Source of the DNA: Roseomonas alba
Lineage (GTDB): Bacteria; Pseudomonadota; Alphaproteobacteria; Acetobacterales; Acetobacteraceae
Direction: 5' to 3'
Assembly: GCF_019430885.1 (NCBI RefSeq)
Contig: NZ_JAHYBZ010000010.1
Location: 62,001 to 126,000 of the forward strand
DNA: 64,000 nt
The position numbers and the translations under genes were made by a program. Positions 36,724 through 44,839 of this stretch are shown piece after piece. The first letter of the stretch is position 1. Every line of letters starts with the position of its first letter. A model generated the notes under the pieces. The model did not search any database, was not told the DNA's origin, and saw only the letters and a list, made by a program, of their open reading frames with translations.

Positions 36724-38178
36724 TCAGCTTTTGACCACCGGCGGCGGGGCCCAGGTGCCGTCCAGGATCGACGGCGGGGTCCGGTTCGGCCAGTAGAGCC
36801 GCATGGTCATCGCGAAGGGCGCGGCCGGGGCGGGCAGCCAGTTCGACTCCTTTTCCGCGCCCGGCGAGGCGTGCTGGAAGTAGAGCGTCAGCGAGCCGTC
36901 CTGATTGTATTTGAAGGTATTCCGCGTGCTCAGCGTCAGCCGGTTGAGCGGGTTCGGGTAGAACCACAGGCCGTTGTCGATCTGGTACATGGTGATCGAC
37001 CAGAAGCCCATCTCGTTGAGCGGCGGCAGTTCGCCCCGCTTGAAGGTGAGGGTGTAGCCCTTCGTCCCGCTCAGCGCCTCGCCGGTGCTGTCGACATAGA
37101 CGGTCGGATAGACGGACACCTCCGGCTGCTGCGAGGGCCAGCCATTCGAGGCCCAGATGGCGCGCGTCAGGTAATCGGTGCCGTAGATCGCGCCGCTCGT
37201 CGTCACGCGCCAGCCGTTGCGGTCCTGGCCTAGATTGGCCCAACCCGCATTGAGCCGGTCGGTAACGACCTGCGGCACGTCGCGCAGCGCGGCCTGCACG
37301 GCCGGGGAGAGCTTCGACATCTCGAAGGGCCGACCCGGCACCAGGCCGATCTTCGCCATCCGCTCGATCATCGGCGCATCTTCCGCCGCGGGGACCGCCG
37401 CCGCCGGGATCAGCCGGGTCATCCAGTTGAAATAGCCTTCGAGGCCGAGGCTGAGGATCACCTTCTGCGGGGCCTCGCGATGCGGAATGCCGGCATCGAC
37501 GACGGGCGGCGCGGCGAAGGTGAATGGCTTACCCCAGGAGGACAGCGGCACGACCTTGTACTGGTCCTGCAGCCGGTGGACGATGGCGAGATCCTCGGGC
37601 GTATCGAGCGCATAGGTGCGGCCGAGCACGCCGAGATAGCGCGTCGGATAGGCGATGTGGACCATCCCCGGCGGCACCTGGCCCTGCCAGCCCGGACCCG
37701 TGAAGAGGTAGGTCGCCGCGGCCGTCCCGGTGGTGTTGGTCCCGACGCTATGCTTGACCACCATCCAGAGGTCGATCAGCTCGAAGTTGAAGAAGCGGCC
37801 CTTGATCTCGGGATGGCTGAACACCTGCGGCTCCTGCAGGTCGAGCCAAGCCATCGAATAGAGCGTGTCGGCATTGGTCGCCGAGACGCCGCGATAATCC
37901 GCCGGCGGATAACCACGGACGTTGAAGAAGGAACCGAGCGGCGCCTGCATCAGGCCCTGCTGGGCCACGTTGCTCATCTGCAGCCGGGTGATGTCGGTCG
38001 TCACGAGCGAATAGCCGTAGATGTAGGCATCGATGGCGATCTGCCGCGCCTCATCGGCGCCGATTGTCTGGGCCATGGCGGCACGCGGCGCGAGGGCTTC
38101 CGCCGCCAGGGCGGTCGTCGCGGTGGCGGCCAGAAGGCCGCGGCGGGACAGCGTGTCGAAGCGGGTGGGTGCGGTCAT
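36724..38178 (-). CDS. DUF1254/DUF1214 secreted protein
   Basis: A 484-residue protein of the DUF1254-DUF1214 family, function unknown. A twin-arginine-type signal (LSRRGLLAATATTALA, cleavage after AMA) indicates export. DUF1254 lies at ~60-190 (NADTLYSMAWLDLQEPQV) and DUF1214 in the last ~110 residues (FWSITMYQIDNGLWFYPNP). The ATG at 38178 has AAGGA eight bases upstream; earlier in-frame starts lack one. It is divergent from an AraC regulator and sits inside the interrupted VLCFA cluster, suggesting an inserted regulator-target pair. Confidence 0.85.
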   Translation of the reverse strand: MTAPTRFDTLSRRGLLAATATTALAAEALAPRAAMAQTIGADEARQIAIDAYIYGYSLVTTDITRLQMSNVAQQGLMQAPLGSFFNVRGYPPADYRGVSATNADTLYSMAWLDLQEPQVFSHPEIKGRFFNFELIDLWMVVKHSVGTNTTGTAAATYLFTGPGWQGQVPPGMVHIAYPTRYLGVLGRTYALDTPEDLAIVHRLQDQYKVVPLSSWGKPFTFAAPPVVDAGIPHREAPQKVILSLGLEGYFNWMTRLIPAAAVPAAEDAPMIERMAKIGLVPGRPFEMSKLSPAVQAALRDVPQVVTDRLNAGWANLGQDRNGWRVTTSGAIYGTDYLTRAIWASNGWPSQQPEVSVYPTVYVDSTGEALSGTKGYTLTFKRGELPPLNEMGFWSITMYQIDNGLWFYPNPLNRLTLSTRNTFKYNQDGSLTLYFQHASPGAEKESNWLPAPAAPFAMTMRLYWPNRTPPSILDGTWAPPPVVKS

Positions 38179-38254
38179 GGCAATGTCCTTCATCAGCCGC
38201 ATCCGGTGCGTCACGCCGCCAGGGCCGACGCGGAGGAACCCCGGATGGGTTTTG

Positions 38255-38284
38255 GCGACGTCGTAGTCGTGCGAAAGACGTCGC
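38255..38284. promoter_or_regulatory. Inverted repeat in divergent DUF1254/araC promoter
   Basis: GCGACGTC and GACGTCGC separated by 14 bases, placed between the divergent starts at 38178 and 38311. The symmetry and spacing suit an operator, most simply for the adjacent AraC-type protein. Confidence 0.45.
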
Positions 38285-38310
38285 GCTTATCCTTTCTCGC
38301 CAATCGGACG

Positions 38311-39537
38311 ATGATCTCAAGGCCTCACGAATCCCTGCAACGCGTTGGCCCGCTCGCCGTCGTCCCGGCCGTGCTGCGCGAAGCCGGGGTCGATGCGGAG
38401 CCGATCCTCGCCGGCCTCGGCCTCAGCACAGAAGCGATGCAGCGCGACGCGTGGCTGCCCTACGGCACGCTGGTCGCCCTGCTTGAGCGCGGCACCGAGG
38501 CCACGGGCCGGTCCGAGTTCGGGTTGCGCGTCGGGCTCGCGAACGACCATCGCTGTCTCGGGGCGGTTGGCGCACTGATGAGCTCTGCGGCGACACTCGG
38601 CCAGGCGCTCCGCGACTATGTGAGCGTTCAGGGTGGGCTATCGAGCAGCGGCAGCGCCTATCTGATCCCGCTGGATGACTATGTCGCCTTCGGCTACGGG
38701 ATCTACGATCGCTTCACGCCGACCGCACTGCAGGTCTACGGGGTCTATATCGGCGCCGCCCTGCGGATCGTGCCCCTGCTGTCCGGGGGTGCCGTCCATC
38801 CGATCGAGGTGCAGTTTTCGGGACGCATGCCGCCCGACGGCCGTGGCTTCGAACGGCTCGCCGGCGTTCCGGTGCGCTTCAACGAGCGCCAGACCTGCCT
38901 TCTCCTGCGTCGAAGCGACCTGGCGGCGCCGAACCCGTCCGCCGACCCCGCCGCGCACCAGCGGCTGCTCGCGCAGGTTGCCGAGCGATTGGGGCTCGAC
39001 CTGCAATCGGCCGCGGCGCGGCTGCGCCATGCGCTCCGCCCGGCGCTGAGCCTCGGCGAGACGACGCTCGAGGAGCTCGCGCACGGCCTCGGATTGTCGT
39101 CGCGGACGCTCGACCGGCGGCTGGCCGCGGAGGGCACGAGCTTCGTGCGGGAGCGCGACGCCGTCCGTGCCGTCATGGCCGAGGAGTTGCTGGCGCTGAC
39201 CGACCTCACGATCGGCGAGGTCGCCAATGCCCTGTCCTACGCGAACCACAGCGCCTTCGTCCGCAGCTTCCGTCGCTGGAGCGGCGTGACGCCGTCCGCG
39301 TGGCGACCCGCCCGGGCCCTAGATGGCGTGGCAGAGGGCGCCGAACCGGGCAGGCCATTCTGGGTGCTGGGCAGGGCGGATCGCTCCGCTTATAGGAAGG
39401 CCCGCACCGCCCGGCGCCAAGTCGAGGTGTCCAGAGGCCTTTCGGCCGACGGGTCCCCATTGAGGTTGCAAAGCAACGTCACTGGGATCCCTGGGCGGGG
39501 TGGTTTGGAGGGGCAGAGCCCCTCCAATTCTGACTGA
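38311..39537 (+). CDS. AraC family regulator with repeat-derived C-terminal tail
   Basis: A transcription factor of the ArgR/OruR-like AraC subgroup: an N-terminal ~190-residue ligand-binding domain (LQRVGPLAVVPAVLREAG, DYVAFGYGIYDRF) and a C-terminal helix-turn-helix pair (LEELAHGLGLSSRTLDRRL and GEVANALSYANHSAFVRSFRRWSGVTPSAWR). Such proteins normally end within a few residues of SAWR. Here the frame continues ~75 residues into the mosaic repeat at 39340-39527, ending GGLEGQSPSNSD. The original stop is lost. It probably controls the divergent DUF1254 gene. Confidence 0.85.
   Translation: MISRPHESLQRVGPLAVVPAVLREAGVDAEPILAGLGLSTEAMQRDAWLPYGTLVALLERGTEATGRSEFGLRVGLANDHRCLGAVGALMSSAATLGQALRDYVSVQGGLSSSGSAYLIPLDDYVAFGYGIYDRFTPTALQVYGVYIGAALRIVPLLSGGAVHPIEVQFSGRMPPDGRGFERLAGVPVRFNERQTCLLLRRSDLAAPNPSADPAAHQRLLAQVAERLGLDLQSAAARLRHALRPALSLGETTLEELAHGLGLSSRTLDRRLAAEGTSFVRERDAVRAVMAEELLALTDLTIGEVANALSYANHSAFVRSFRRWSGVTPSAWRPARALDGVAEGAEPGRPFWVLGRADRSAYRKARTARRQVEVSRGLSADGSPLRLQSNVTGIPGRGGLEGQSPSNSD
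39340..39527. repeat. Partial mosaic palindromic element between araC tail and adh2XL
   Basis: A shorter, rearranged copy. Its first part (about 39340-39450) matches 36240-36320 and the sequence before the inner hairpin of other copies (GCGCCAAGTCGAGG, then a decayed AGAGGCCTTTCGGCC). Its second part is the inverted end module: a stem-loop at 39456-39486 with GTTGC/GCAAC, then the GGAGGGGC/GCCCCTCC hairpin at 39505-39527 (10 bp with flanking TT/AA). It ends 20 bases before the adh2XL ATG and overlaps the araC coding frame. Confidence 0.75.
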
Positions 39538-39547
39538 CGGGAAGCCC

Positions 39548-40570
39548 ATGCGCGCACTTCGCCTTCATGCCGACCGCGACCTTCGCCTGGAAGACGTCGC
39601 CGACCCGCCCCCGCCCGCCCCGGGCGAGGTGACGCTGCGCATCAAGGCGGTCGCGCTGAACCACATCGACGTCTGGGGCTTCCGCGGCATGGCCTTCGCC
39701 AAGCGCGAGATGCCGCTGACCGTCGGCGCCGAGGCGGTGGGCGAGGTCATCGCCGTCGGCGAGGGCGTGTCCGACTGGAAGGTCGGCGACCGCGCCGCGC
39801 CCTATGGCGCGCTGACCTGCGGCAAGTGCCGCCGCTGCCTTGCCGGGCAGGACAACCTTTGCGAGGACGTCCGCGGCGTGAAGGGCTTCCATGTCGGCGG
39901 TTTCGCCTGCGAGAAGGTGAACCAGGAAGCCCGCCTGCTGGTGCGCGTGCCGGAGGGAATTTCGTGGGAGGACGCCTCCTGCGGAACCATCACCTTCTCC
40001 ACCGTCGAGCACATGCTGTTCGACAATGCGAAGCTGGAGCCGGGCGAGACCATCCTCGTCCACGCCGCGGGATCGGGCATCGGCACGGTGGCGGTGAAGA
40101 TCGCCAAGGCCATGGGCTGCACCGTCATCGCCACCGCCGGCGATGACGAGAAATGCGCCAAGGCCAAGGCGCTCGGCGCCGATGTGGTGGTGAACTACTC
40201 GACGCAGAACTTCCCGACGGTCGCGCGGCGTGCCACGAACAAGGTCGGTGTCGATGTGGTGTTCGAACATGTGGGCGCGTCCACCTGGTCGGGATCGCTG
40301 CTGTCGCTGCGCATGGGCGGGCGGCTGGTGACCTGCGGGTCGACCTCCGGCGTGTCCGCCGAGACCAACCTGATGATGCTGTTCCAGCGCCAGTTGCGCA
40401 TCTTCGGGTCCTTCGGCGCGTCGATGCGCAACATCGCCGACGGCTACGACAAGATGGCGCGCGGCATCCTGCCGGTGCTGGACACGGTGCTGCCGGTGGA
40501 ACGCTTCACGGAAGGGCTCGACCGGCTGGAAAGCCGCCGCGTCTTCGGGAAGATCGTTGTTACGCTTTAA
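39548..40570 (+). CDS. adh2XL: Zinc-type alcohol dehydrogenase Adh2XL-like
   Basis: A medium-chain dehydrogenase/reductase of 340 residues. A structural zinc site is formed by the four Cys of CGKCRRCLAGQDNLC, and the NADP-binding motif is HAAGSGIGTVAVKIAKAMG. In rhizobial acpXL clusters a gene of this family lies between fabF1XL and lpxXL and is thought to act in forming the hydroxylated very-long-chain acid; the same role is inferred here. Its end overlaps the acyltransferase start. GGGAAG precedes the ATG. Confidence 0.88.
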   Translation: MRALRLHADRDLRLEDVADPPPPAPGEVTLRIKAVALNHIDVWGFRGMAFAKREMPLTVGAEAVGEVIAVGEGVSDWKVGDRAAPYGALTCGKCRRCLAGQDNLCEDVRGVKGFHVGGFACEKVNQEARLLVRVPEGISWEDASCGTITFSTVEHMLFDNAKLEPGETILVHAAGSGIGTVAVKIAKAMGCTVIATAGDDEKCAKAKALGADVVVNYSTQNFPTVARRATNKVGVDVVFEHVGASTWSGSLLSLRMGGRLVTCGSTSGVSAETNLMMLFQRQLRIFGSFGASMRNIADGYDKMARGILPVLDTVLPVERFTEGLDRLESRRVFGKIVVTL

Positions 40571-41465
40571 GTACAGGCTCTGGCTCTTCGCGGACAAACT
40601 GTTCGGGCTCCTGGTCCGTGCGGTCTTCGCGCTGCTGCGCCTGCTCGGCCCCGATGCCGGACCGCGCATCGGGGCGTGGATCACGCGCAATCTGGGGCCG
40701 TTCACGGGGGCGAACCGCATCGCGCGGGACAACATCGCCGCCGCCTTCCCGGAGAAGACCGAGGCCGAACGCGCGGCGATCCTGACCGAGGCCTGGGACA
40801 ATCTCGGCCGCGTCGCCTGCGAATACGTCCATATGGACCGGATCTGGGACTTCGATCCGGAGCACCCGGACAGGGGGCGCATCACCGCGACGCCCGAAAC
40901 GGTCGCGCTGTATGAACGCCTGCGCGAGGACGGCAAGCCGGCCATCGTCTTCTCGGCGCATCTGGCCAATTGGGAATTGCCCGCCATCGCCGCGACGAAG
41001 CATGGCATCCACAGCGCGGTGCTGTATCGCACCCCCAACAGCCCGGCCGTTGCCAAGGCCATCCTCGAACTGCGCCGCGACAGCATGGGCCAACTGGTGG
41101 CGGCGGGGATGAGCGCGCCCTTCAAGCTCGCCAAGGCGCTCGAACGCGGGCTGCATATCGGCATGCTGGTCGATCAGCGCTTCGGGCGCGGGCCGCGCAT
41201 CACCTTCCTTGGCCGGCCGGCCCAGGCCAATCCGCTGCTGGCGCAGCTCGCGCGGCGCTTCGACTGCCCGGTGCATGGCGCGCGCGCCATCCGGTTGCCC
41301 GATGGCCGCTTTCGCCTGGACCTGACCGAGGAGATCGCCCTGCCGCGCGACGCCGAGGGCCAGATCGACGTCGAGGCCGCGACCCAGGCGATGAACGACG
41401 TCATCGCCGGCTGGATCCGCGAATATCCCGGCCAGTGGCTCTGGATGCATCGCCGCTGGCGATAG
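40557..41465 (+). CDS. lpxXL: Lipid A acyltransferase LpxXL-like
   Basis: A 302-residue member of the LpxL/HtrB acyltransferase family, transferring the very-long-chain acyl group from AcpXL to lipid A at the inner membrane. It has an N-terminal hydrophobic anchor (~8-27), the catalytic HxxxxE in FSAHLANWELP, then MLVDQRFGRGPRITFLGRPA and a C-terminal PGQWLWMHRRWR, all family hallmarks. The TTG at 40557 overlaps adh2XL by 14 bp; no better start exists. Last gene of the VLCFA cluster. Confidence 0.9.
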   Translation: MLRFKYRLWLFADKLFGLLVRAVFALLRLLGPDAGPRIGAWITRNLGPFTGANRIARDNIAAAFPEKTEAERAAILTEAWDNLGRVACEYVHMDRIWDFDPEHPDRGRITATPETVALYERLREDGKPAIVFSAHLANWELPAIAATKHGIHSAVLYRTPNSPAVAKAILELRRDSMGQLVAAGMSAPFKLAKALERGLHIGMLVDQRFGRGPRITFLGRPAQANPLLAQLARRFDCPVHGARAIRLPDGRFRLDLTEEIALPRDAEGQIDVEAATQAMNDVIAGWIREYPGQWLWMHRRWR

Positions 41466-41523
41466 CCTTGCGCGGCCGGGGGCCGCGCGCCAGCCTCGTT
41501 GCGCTCAGAACGCGCGAGGCCCC

Positions 41524-41973
41524 ATGCATCGCATCGCCCTTCTTTCCATCCTGCTGATCCCCGGCACCGCCCTGGCCGAAATCGCCTGCCCGGCCACCAT
41601 CACGACACCGGTGATCGACGCCGCCGGCTGGATCGTCGAACCGCATCCCTCCCCCACCGGCTTTCCCTTTCGCGGCCCGGACGCGCCGGGCCGCAGGACC
41701 TTCGAGGGCGTAATCATCGTCGATGGCGGCCCGGGCGACCTGCGCGCCGAGGCACCTGGCTCACTGGTGCCCGATGAAAGCACCATGCGTGAAGGCCGGC
41801 TCCGCCAGCGCTGGGATCTATCGGACGGCAGCCCGCGCGGCTTCCTGATCGTCTGCCGCTACCGGGGCACCGCGACAGTGCTCGCCCAGGTGCTGCCGAG
41901 CAGCACCCGCGAATGCGTCCAGCTTCTGCCCGGCCGCAACGCGACGAGGGCACTGTCCGCGTCCTGCCACTGA
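41524..41973 (+). CDS. Secreted hypothetical protein (STY0301-like)
   Basis: A 149-residue protein with a clear signal peptide (cleavage after GTALA at ~18). The mature protein starts EIACPATITTP and contains four Cys (IACP, LIVCRYR, TRECVQL, SASCH), probably two disulfides. The layout, Cys-Pro near the N-terminus and RGFLIVCRYRG, suggests the STY0301 family; this is tentative. Function unknown; probably periplasmic. Confidence 0.6.
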   Translation: MHRIALLSILLIPGTALAEIACPATITTPVIDAAGWIVEPHPSPTGFPFRGPDAPGRRTFEGVIIVDGGPGDLRAEAPGSLVPDESTMREGRLRQRWDLSDGSPRGFLIVCRYRGTATVLAQVLPSSTRECVQLLPGRNATRALSASCH

Positions 41974-41994
41974 CCCATGCCAGAAGGAACACGC

Positions 41995-42885
41995 ATGACC
42001 CACCACATGATCACCGCCGGCGTGCTGGATATCGCCGTCGAACTGCATGGCCCGGAGTCCGGCACGCCGGTCATCCTGCTGCACGGCTTCCCTGACGATG
42101 TACGCACCTATGACGGCGTCGCCGGTCCGCTGGCCGAGGCCGGCTTCCGCGTCGTGGTGCCGTATCTGCGCGGCTATGGCCCGACGCGATACCGGGACCC
42201 CACCACGCCGCGGTCGGGTCAGCAGGCGGCGCTGGCCGCCGACCTGCTGGCGCTGATGGACGCCCTGGGGATCGGCCGCGCCCTGCTCGCCGGCTATGAC
42301 TGGGGCGGGCGCGCCGCCTGCATCGTCGCGGCGCTGTGGCCGGAGCGCGTGATCGGGCTGGTCTCGGCGGCCGGCTACAACATCCAGGACATCCCGAACG
42401 CCCTGCGCCCGGCCGATCCGGAACGTGATTTGCGCTACTGGTACCAATGGTACCTGCACACCGAACGCGGGGTCGCCGGCCTCACCGCCAACCGCGCTTC
42501 CTTCTGCCGGCTGCTGTGGAAGCTCTGGTCACCGACCTATCCGCTGACCGACGCCGAATACGCGCGCACCGCGGCCAGCTTCGACAATCCCGACTTCGTC
42601 GCGACCGTCGTGCAGTCCTATCGCCATCGCCACCAGGCCGCGCCCGGCGACCCGACACTGGAGGCGATCGAGGCGCGCCTCATCGCCCAGCCGCCCATCA
42701 CGATCCCGACGGTGGTGCTGCACGGAGCGGATGACGGGGTCGACCCACCGGCGAACAGCGAGGGCTGCGAACGGCATTTCACCGGTCCGTTCCGACGGAT
42801 CGTGGTGCCCGACGCGGGCCATTTCCTGCCCCGCGAGGCGCCACAACCGTGGGTAGCGTCCCTCAAAAATCTCGCGGATAGGTGA
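41995..42885 (+). CDS. Alpha/beta hydrolase (epoxide hydrolase/haloalkane dehalogenase-like)
   Basis: A 296-residue alpha/beta hydrolase. The nucleophile elbow GYDWGGR carries Asp instead of Ser, which marks the epoxide hydrolase/dehalogenase branch. The oxyanion motif is LLHGFPDDVR, the acid lies in HGADDGVDPP and the base in DAGHFLPREAP. The ATG at 41995 has AGAAGGA upstream; another ATG six codons earlier is less supported. It follows the preceding secreted-protein gene by 21 bp. Substrate unknown. Confidence 0.87.
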   Translation: MTHHMITAGVLDIAVELHGPESGTPVILLHGFPDDVRTYDGVAGPLAEAGFRVVVPYLRGYGPTRYRDPTTPRSGQQAALAADLLALMDALGIGRALLAGYDWGGRAACIVAALWPERVIGLVSAAGYNIQDIPNALRPADPERDLRYWYQWYLHTERGVAGLTANRASFCRLLWKLWSPTYPLTDAEYARTAASFDNPDFVATVVQSYRHRHQAAPGDPTLEAIEARLIAQPPITIPTVVLHGADDGVDPPANSEGCERHFTGPFRRIVVPDAGHFLPREAPQPWVASLKNLADR

Positions 42886-42973
42886 CCATAAACAAACGTC
42901 TCATAAACAGAGCTTTAGACGATTTTTCAGGTTTACGCGTTATTCTTGACGCAGACCGGTGGTGAAAAACCGC

Positions 42974-43001
42974 TTGAGGATACGCGCATAGGTGGTAATC
43001 T
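42974..43001 (+). promoter_or_regulatory. Candidate sigma-70-type promoter of ctrA
   Basis: TTGAGG at 42974-42979 and TAATCT at 42996-43001 with a 16-base spacer, 27 bases upstream of the ctrA ATG. The whole 42886-43028 gap is markedly AT-rich compared with the rest of the window. A second TTGACG (42946) could belong to another start. No convincing TTAA-N7-TTAA CtrA box was found. Confidence 0.4.
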
Positions 43002-43028
43002 ACGCCCATAGAGTGAGAGGGCACCAAA

Positions 43029-43769
43029 ATGCGCGTCTTATTGGTTGAAGACGATCTCACAACTGCGCGCGGCATCACGATGATGCTTCGCCAGGCTGCG
43101 ATGATCGTGGACTCCGCTGACACCGGCGAAGAGGCGGTCGAACTCGCCCGCCTTTACGATTACGACATCGTCATCCTGGATCTGATGTTGCCGGACATCG
43201 ACGGTTCCGAGGTGGTCCGCCGCCTCCGCGCTGCGCGCATCGAGACGCCCGTCCTCATCCTCTCGGGCATTTCCCGCCCGCAGACGAAGGTGAAGGTCTT
43301 CGGCATGGGCGCCGACGACTTCATCACCAAGCCCTTCGACCAGCAGGAGCTGGTAGCCCGCATCCATGCCATCGTCCGCCGCGCCAAGGGTTTCAGCCAG
43401 CCGACGCTGCAGGTCGGCCCGCTGAACCTGAACCTCGGTTCGCGGGAGGTGACGGTCGATGGCCGCCCCGTGCATCTGACGGGCAAGGAATACGCGATCC
43501 TCGAATTGCTGGCCCTGCGGAAGGGGGTGGTGATGACGAAGGAAGCCTTCCTCAACCACCTCTATGGCGGCATCGACGAACCCGAGGTGAAGATCATCGA
43601 CGTCTTCATCTGCAAGCTGCGCAAGAAGCTGGCCCAGGCTGGCGCTTCGGACCTGATCGGCACGGTCTGGGGTCGCGGCTACGTCCTGCGTGATCCCGCG
43701 GTCGCCCGTGCCGCCGGCTGGCAGGCCGGCACCGCTCCCGCCGCAGGCATCGACGTCCGCGCCGCCTGA
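43029..43769 (+). CDS. ctrA: Cell cycle response regulator CtrA
   Basis: Master regulator of alphaproteobacterial cell cycle and/or motility genes. The 246-residue OmpR-type protein has a receiver domain (acidic pocket Glu7-Asp8-Asp9, phospho-acceptor Asp51 in DIVILDLMLPD, Lys in FITKPF) and a winged helix with HLTGKEYAILELLALRKG and FLNHLYGGIDEPEVKIIDVFICKLRKKL, nearly diagnostic for CtrA. The C-terminus ends in Ala-Ala, as in Caulobacter CtrA where this is needed for ClpXP turnover. It is convergent with a che operon that begins with chpT, its presumed phosphodonor. A hairpin terminator follows. Confidence 0.95.
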   Translation: MRVLLVEDDLTTARGITMMLRQAAMIVDSADTGEEAVELARLYDYDIVILDLMLPDIDGSEVVRRLRAARIETPVLILSGISRPQTKVKVFGMGADDFITKPFDQQELVARIHAIVRRAKGFSQPTLQVGPLNLNLGSREVTVDGRPVHLTGKEYAILELLALRKGVVMTKEAFLNHLYGGIDEPEVKIIDVFICKLRKKLAQAGASDLIGTVWGRGYVLRDPAVARAAGWQAGTAPAAGIDVRAA

Positions 43770-43773
43770 ACGA

Positions 43774-43792
43774 AAGGGGGCCTTGCCCCCTT
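43774..43792 (+). terminator. Terminator of ctrA
   Basis: An 8-bp stem AAGGGGGC/GCCCCCTT with a 3-base loop, starting five bases after the ctrA stop. Only two T residues follow immediately, within the stem. Confidence 0.65.
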
Positions 43793-44011
43793 CTCGCACG
43801 GGGCGGCATCTCCGCGCCCCGGTCCAAATCCCTCGCGCCTTTCGGGCAGGGATCGTCGCAGCAATGGCCAAGGTGGCATGCCCCCTTCCGTCATCGCGAC
43901 CGCCCTACGAATCCCGCACCGCAACCATCATCCCGGTCCGCGCACCAAGGCGCAGCATTCCGCAGGATCGCGGTCCCGCAGCATGTGGCGGCACCGGCGA
44001 TGCCTTTCCCG

Positions 44012-44839
44012 TCAGCTCGCCCGCGCCGCTGGCCTGGCCGGCTCATAGACCCCGCGCTCGCCCGCCGCCGGCACCAGCCGGTCGGTGAGGCCCAGCACCG
44101 TCTCCGCCCCGCCCAGATAGACCACGCCATCCGCGGCCACCTGCCCGGCCAGCGCCGCCAACACGCGCGTCTTGGTCGGTGCGTCGAAGTAGATCAGCAC
44201 GTTGCGGCAAAAGACCACGTCGAAGCGCCCGAGCCCGCGCAAATCGTCCAGCAGGTTGAAATACTGCCAGCGCGTCATGGCGCGCAGCTCCGGCGCGATG
44301 CGCCAGCGCGTGCCTTCCTGCCGGAAGTGCTTCACCAGCATCTGCACCGGCAGGCCGCGCTGCACCTCGAACTGCGTGAAGAGGCCATCCTGCGCCCGAG
44401 CCAGCATCTCCCGCGAGATGTCGGTGCCCAGGATCTCCACCCGCCGCCCGCCCAGCAGCGGCGCGAGTTCCGCCGCGACCATCGCGACCGAATAGGCCTC
44501 CTGCCCCGAGGAGCAGGCCGCCGACCAGATGCGCAGGGGCTGGCCCGGCGCCCGCGCCGCGGCCAGGCGCGGCAGCAGCTTCTTCAGATGGTCGAAGGGC
44601 TTGCCGTCGCGGAAGAAGGAGCTCTCATTGGTGGTCAGCGCCTCCACCATCTCGGCGATCAGCGGCTCCGCGCCGGCCCCGCGCAGGCGCAGCGCCAGCG
44701 CATCGAGGCTCGGCATGCCTTCCCGCCGCAGCAGCGCGCCAAGCCGCGTCTCCAGCATGTAGCCTTTGTCCGCGGTCAGCACGATGCCGGAGCGCGCCTT
44801 CACCAGCCCGGCGAGGAAATTGAAGCTGTCCGGCGTCAT
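44012..44839 (-). CDS. cheR: Chemotaxis protein methyltransferase CheR
   Basis: Methylates glutamates on chemoreceptors using S-adenosylmethionine. 275 residues: an N-terminal helical domain, then EALTTNESSFFRDGKPFDHL, the SAM-binding IWSAACSSGQEAYSVAMV, and FDVVFCRNVLIYFD. Its ATG (44839) overlaps the cheB stop, so the two adaptation enzymes are made together. Last gene of the operon, convergent with ctrA across a ~240-bp gap that holds only the ctrA terminator. Confidence 0.95.
   Translation of the reverse strand: MTPDSFNFLAGLVKARSGIVLTADKGYMLETRLGALLRREGMPSLDALALRLRGAGAEPLIAEMVEALTTNESSFFRDGKPFDHLKKLLPRLAAARAPGQPLRIWSAACSSGQEAYSVAMVAAELAPLLGGRRVEILGTDISREMLARAQDGLFTQFEVQRGLPVQMLVKHFRQEGTRWRIAPELRAMTRWQYFNLLDDLRGLGRFDVVFCRNVLIYFDAPTKTRVLAALAGQVAADGVVYLGGAETVLGLTDRLVPAAGERGVYEPARPAARAS

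Noticed and set aside
42886..43028. CtrA autoregulatory box (TTAA-N7-TTAA) upstream of ctrA
   Set aside because: The gap is AT-rich but no two TTAA half-sites with 7-base spacing were found; TTTAGAC and GTTTACG are too poor.
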